In this document: positions 58,601-64,000 of the stretch, piece by piece
How positions within the stretch are numbered: the stretch's first letter is position 1
Layout of the letters: every line of letters begins with the position of its first letter
Source of the DNA: Macrothele yani
Taxonomy: Eukaryota > Arthropoda > Arachnida > Araneae > Macrothelidae
Assembly: GCA_039090855.1 (NCBI GenBank)
Contig: CM077034.1
Location: 15,731,219 to 15,795,218 of the forward strand
Length of the DNA: 64,000 bases
Direction of reading: 5' to 3'
Program-made: the position numbers and the translations under genes
Notes under the pieces: generated by a model
What the model saw: only the letters and a program-made list of their open reading frames with translations
Database searches by the model: none
What the model was told of the DNA's origin: nothing

Positions 58601-61600
58601 TTTTGTAGCAATACAAACATGTTTAGTCAAGTTATGAGGATAATGGCTGTTGAATAAATCTCGCTCCTGTGTCCTGAGCTTTGACCCCATTTCGATGATA
58701 CTAAACAGAATTGGTTCAGTTTACCTCCGGAACAACATACTAAAGTTTTGTAGCAATACAAACATGTTTAGTCAAGTTATGAGGATAATGGCTGTTGAAT
58801 AAATCTCGCTCCTGTGTCCTGAGCTTTGACCCCATTTCGATGATACTAAACAGAATTGGTTCAGTTTACCTCCGGAAAAACATACTAAACTATTGTAGCA
58901 ATACAAACATGTTTAGTCAAGTTATGAGGATAATGGCTGTTGAATAAATCTCGCTCCTGTGTCCTGAGCTTTGACATCATTTCGATGATACTAAACAGAA
59001 TTGGTTCAGCTTACCTCCGGAACAACATACTAAAGTTTTGTAGCAATACAAACATGTTTAGTCAAGTTATGAGGATAATGGCTGTTGAATAAATCTCGCT
59101 CCTGTGTCCTGAGCTTTGACCCCATTTCGATGATACTAAACAGAATTGGTTCAGTTTACCTCCGGAACAACATACTAAAGTTTTGTAGCAATACAAACAT
59201 GTTTAGTCAAGTTATGAGGATAATGGCTGTTGAATAAATCTCGCTCCTGTGTCCTGACCTTTGACCCCATTTCGATGATACTAAACAGAATTGGTTCAGT
59301 TTACCTCCGGAACAACATACTCAATTTTTGTAGCAATACAAACATGTTTAGTCAAGTTATGAGGATAATGGCTGTTGAATAAATCTCGCTCCTGTGTCCT
59401 GACCTTTGACCCCATTTCGATTATACTAAACAGAATTGGTTCAGTTTACCTCCGGAACAACATACTAAACTATTGTAGCAATACAAACATGTTTAGTCAA
59501 GTTATGAGGATAATGGCTGTTGAATAAATCTCGCTCCTGTGTCCTGAGCTTTGACATCATTTCGATGATACTAAACAGAATTGGTTCAGTTTACCTCCGG
59601 AACAACATACTAAAGTTTTGTAGCAATACAAACATGTTTAGTCAAGTTATGAGGATAATGGCTGTTGAATAAATCTCGCTCCCGTGTCCTGAGCTTTGAC
59701 CCCATTTCGATGATACTAAACAGAATTGGTTCAGTTTACCTCCGGAACAACATACTAAAGTTTTGTAGCAATACAAACATGTTTAGTCAAGTTATGAGGA
59801 TAATGGCTGTTGAATAAATCTCGCTCCTGTGTCCTGAGCTTTGACCCCATTTCGATGATACTAAACAGAATTGGTTCAGTTTACCTCCGGAACAACATAC
59901 TGAAGTTTTGTAGCAATACAAACATGTTTAGTCAAGTTATGAGGATAATGGCTGTTGAATAAATCTCGCTCCTGTGTCCTGAGCTTTGACCCCATTTCGA
60001 TGATACTAAACAGAATTGGTTCAGTTTACCTCCGGAACAACATACTAAAGTTTTGTAGCAATACAAACATGTTTAGTCAAGTTATGAGGATAATGGCTGT
60101 TGAATAAATCTCGCTCCTGTGTCCTGAGCTTTAAACCCATTTCGATGATACTAAACAGAATTGGTTCAGTTTACCTCCGGAACAACATACTAAAGTTTTG
60201 TAGCAATACAAACATGTTTAGTCAAGTTATCAGGATAATGGCTGTTGAATAAATCTCGCTCCTGTGTCCTGAGCTTTGACCCCATTTCGATGATACTAAA
60301 CAGAATTGGTTCAGTTTACCTCCGGAACAACATACTAAAGTTTTGTAGCAATACAAACATGTTTAGTCAAGTTATGAGGATAATGGCTGTTGAATAAATC
60401 TCGCTCCTGTGTCCTGAGCTTTGACCCCATTTCGATGATACTAAACAGAATTGGTTCAGTTTACCTCCGGAACAACATACTAAAGTTTTGTAGCAATACA
60501 AACATGTTTAGTCAAGTTATGAGGATAATGGCTGTTGAATAAATCTCGCTCCTGTGTCCTGAGCTTTGACCCCATTTCGATGATACTAAACAGAATTGGT
60601 TCAGTTTACCTCCGGAACAACATACTAAAGTTTTGTAGCAATACAAACATGTTTAGTCAAGTTATGAGGATAATGGCTGTTGAATAAATCTCGCTCCTGT
60701 GTCCTGACCTTTGACCCCATTTCGATGATACTAAACAGAATTGGTTCAGTTTACCTCCGGAACAACATACTAAATTTTTGTAGCAATACAAACATGTTTA
60801 GTCAAGTTATGAGGATAATGGCTGTTGAATAAATCTCGCTCCTGTGTCCTGACCTTTGACCCCATTTCGATTATACTAAACAGAATTGGTTCAGTTTACC
60901 TCCGGAACAACATACTAAACTATTGTAGCAATACAAACATGTTTAGTCAAGTTATGAGGATAATGGCTGTTGAATAAATCTCGCTCCTGTGTCCTGAGCT
61001 TTGACATCATTTCGATGATACTAAACAGAATTGGTTCAGTTTACCTCCGGAACAACATACTAAAGTTTTGTAGCAATACAAACATGTTTAGTCAAGTTAT
61101 GAGGATAATGGCTGTTGAATAAATCTCGCTCCTGTGTCCTGAGCTTTGACCCCATTTCGATGATACTAAACAGAATTGGTTCAGTTTACCTCCGGAACAA
61201 CATACTGAAGTTTTGTAGCAATACAAACATGTTTAGTCAAGTTATGAGGATAATGGCTGTTGAATAAATCTCGCTCCTGTGTCCTGAGCTTTGACCCCAT
61301 TTCGATGATACTAAACAGAATTGGTTCAGTTTACCTCCGGAACAACATACTAAAGTTTTGTAGCAATACAAACATGTTTAGTCAAGTTATGAGGATAATG
61401 GCTGTTGAATAAATCTCGCTCCTGTGTCCTGAGCTTTGAACCCATTTCGATGATACTAAACAGAATTGGTTCAGTTTATCTCCGGAACAACATACTAAAG
61501 TTTTGTAGCAATACAAACATGTTTAGTCAAGTTATCAGGATAATGGCTGTTGAATAAATCTCGCTCCTGTGTCCTGAGCTTTGACCCCATTTCGATGATA

Positions 61601-64000
61601 CTAAACAGAATTGGTTCAGTTTACCTCCGGAACAACATACTAAAGTTTTGTAGCAATACAAACATGTTTAGTCAAGTTATGAGGATAATGGCTGTTGAAT
61701 AAATCTCGCTCCTGTGTCCTGAGCTTTGACCCCATTTCGATGATACTAAACAGAATTGGTTCAGTTTACCTCCGGAACAACATACTAAAGTTTTGTAGCA
61801 ATACAAACATGTTTAGTCAAGTTATGAGGATAATGGCTGTTGAATAAATCTCGCTCCTGTGTCCTGAGCTTTGACCCCATTTGGATGATACTAAACAGAA
61901 TTGGTTCAGTTTACCTCCGGAACAACATACTAAAGTTTTGTAGCAATACAAACATGTTTAGTCAAGTTATGAGGATAATGGCTGTTGAATAAATCTCGCT
62001 CCTGTGTCCTGAGCTTTGACCCCATTTCGATGATACTAAACAGAATTGGTTCAGTTTACCTCCGGAACAACATACTAAATTTTTGTAGCAATACAAACAT
62101 GTTTAGTCAAGTTATGAGGATAATGGCTGTTGAATAAATCTCGCTCCTGTGTCCTGACCTTTGACCCCATTTCGATTATACTAAACAGAATTGGTTCAGT
62201 TTACCTCCGGAACAACATACTAAACTATTGTAGCAATACAAACATGTTTAGTCAAGTTATGAGGATAATGGCTGTTGAATAAATCTCGCTCCTGTGTCCT
62301 GAGCTTTGACATCATTTCGATGATACTAAACAGAATTGGTTCAGTTTACCTCCGGAACAACATACTAAAGTTTTGTAGCAATACAAACATGTTTAGTCAA
62401 GTTATGAGGATAATGGCTGTTGAATAAATCTCGCTCCTGTGTCCTGAGCTTTGACCCCATTTCGATGATACTAAACAGAATTGGTTCAGTTTACCTCCGG
62501 AACAACATACTAAAGTTTTGTAGCAATACAAACATGTTTAGTCAAGTTATGAGGATAATGGCTGTTGAATAAATCTCGCTCCTGTGTCCTGAGCTTTGAC
62601 CCCATTTCGATGATACTAAACAGAATTGGTTCAGTTTACCTCCGGAACAACATACTAAAGTTTTGTAGCAATACAAACATGTTTAGTCAAGTTATGAGGA
62701 TAATGGCTGTTGAATAAATCTCGCTCCTGTGTCCTGAGCTTTGAACCCATTTCGATGATACTAAACAGAATTGGTTCAGTTTACCTCCGGAACAACATAC
62801 TAAAGTTTTGTAGCAATACAAACATGTTTAGTCAAGTTATGAGGATAATGGCTGTTGAATAAATCTCGCTCCTGTGTCCTGAGCTTTGACCCCATTTCGA
62901 TGATACTAAACAGAATTGGTTCAGTTTACCTCCGGAACAACATACTAAAGTTTTGTAGCAATACAAACATGTTTAGTCAAGTTATGAGGATAATGGCTGT
63001 TGAATAAATCTCGCTCCTGTGTCCTGAGCTTTGACCCCATTTCGATGATACTAAACAGAATTGGTTCAGTTTACCTCCGGAACAATATACTAAAGTTTTG
63101 TAGCAATACAAACATGTTTAGTCAAGTTATGAGGATAATGGCTGTTGAATAAATCTCGCTCCTGTGTCCTGAGCTTTGACCCCGTTTCGATGATACTAAA
63201 CAGAATTGGTTCAGTTTACCTCCGGAACAACATACTAAAGTTTTGTAGCAATACAAACATGTTTAGTCAAGTTATGAGGATAATGGCTGTTGAATAAATC
63301 TCGCTCCTGTGTCCTGACCTTTGACCCCATTTCGATGATACTAAACAGAATTGGTTCAGTTTACCTCCGGAACAACATACTAAAGTTTTGTAGCAATACA
63401 AACATGTTTAGTCAAGTTATGAGGATAATGGCTGTTGAATAAATCTCGCTCCTGTGTCCTGAGCTTTGAACCCATTTCGATGATACTAAACAGAATTGGT
63501 TCAGTTTACCTCCGGAACAACATACTAAAGTTTTGTAGCAATACAAACATGTTTAGTCAAGTTATGAGGATAATGGCTGTTGAATAAATCTCGCTCCTGT
63601 GTCCTGAGCTTTGACCCCATTTCGATGATACTAAACAGAATTGGTTCAGTTTACCTCCGGAACAACATACTAAAGTTTTGTAGCAATACAAACATGTTTA
63701 GTCAAGTTATGAGGATAATGGCTGTTGAATAAATCTCGCTCCTGTGTCCTGAGCTTTGACCCCATTTCGATGATACTAAACAGAATTGGTTCAGTTTACG
63801 TCCGGAACAACATACTAAAGTTTTGTAGCAATACAAACATGTTTAGTCAAGTTATGAGGATAATGGCTGTTGAATAAATCTCGCTCCTGTGTCCTGAGCT
63901 TTGACCCCATTTCGATGATACTAAACAGAATTGGTTCAGTTTACCTCCGGAACAACATACTAAAGTTTTGTAGCAATACAAACATGTTTAGTCAAGTTAT
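52681..64000. repeat. 145-bp satellite, ~78 units, continues past the window
   Basis: Period 145 bp (TTTAGTCAAG at 53401, 53546, 53691 and so on). The first four or so units (52681-53270) are the most diverged. Later ones are nearly uniform, which is the usual edge-to-core gradient. Variant markers show higher-order structure: TAAACTATTG starts near 54827, 55262, 56422, 57002, 57727, 58887, 59467, 60917 and 62222, all at whole-unit distances, and a 2465-bp (17-unit) step links the two units carrying GGAAAAACATAC. Many units have TGAGCTTTGACC, and the early ones TGACCTTTGACCC. No gene. Confidence 0.97.
52735..52747 (-). promoter_or_regulatory. DR1 nuclear-receptor-type motif in the satellite
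   Basis: TGACCTTTGACCC is GGGTCAAAGGTCA on the minus strand, two AGGTCA-type half-sites with a one-base spacer (DR1). It recurs in the other early units and in scattered later ones. In most later units one half-site is changed (TGAGCT). Known DR1 binders include HNF4 and RXR/USP-type receptors; binding here is untested. Confidence 0.5.

Overview
The window is repeat-dominated nuclear DNA of a metazoan, probably an arthropod. The clues are mariner (DD34D) and Tc1-like (DD34E) DNA transposons, an ORF1 with CCHC zinc knuckles and an AACC-repeat 3' tail, an RTE-type LINE, several tRNA-headed SINEs and very long satellites. I see no ordinary host gene. Every reading frame with recognisable content belongs to a mobile element, and most long open frames are by-products of tandem repeats whose unit length is divisible by three. 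The exact taxon cannot be read from the sequence.

Layout. Positions 1-26193 hold two copies of one segment of about 13.2 kb in direct orientation (1-13210 and 13211-26193). Each copy contains, in order: the right end of a Tc1-like element; a diverged array of ~150-bp repeats, each with a CTCF-consensus-like core; a dead mariner; an ORF1-only LINE derivative on the minus strand, inserted next to the mariner; a pair of diverged repeats; a 33-bp satellite whose monomer is an inverted repeat; a short hairpin region; a Tc1-like transposase relic; and a tandem array of a SINE body. The copies are almost identical apart from array length (about 23 more 33-bp units and 5 more SINE-body units in copy 2) and single-base indels, mostly in homopolymers. 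Copy 2 breaks off at the edge of the SINE head, at 26193.

26194-31550 holds a nearly full-length RTE-type LINE with an 11-bp target duplication, a CT microsatellite, a second kind of SINE head and a 265-bp tandem duplication. 31553-40259 is a SINE-like tRNA head running directly into a 197-bp satellite of about 44 units. After a 100-N assembly gap comes a satellite with a 97-bp core plus a variable AG run (40360-48055).

48255-48842 is the most unusual object. Two ~160-bp direct repeats flank a 271-bp interior that starts with a 12-nt match to the tRNA-Lys primer-binding site and ends in a purine tract, so it looks like a miniature LTR retrotransposon (TRIM). Both repeats contain a tRNA-like sequence with Pol III A and B boxes. 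49062-52150 is a cluster of one SINE family in monomer, dimer and ~11-unit forms, several with clear target duplications. 52681-64000 is a 145-bp satellite that runs off the window. Its oldest-looking units carry a perfect DR1 nuclear-receptor motif.

Together the window looks like a heterochromatic or pericentromeric-type region. Mobile elements, especially SINEs, appear to have supplied the seeds of several satellite arrays. Any regulatory meaning of the embedded motifs is inference.
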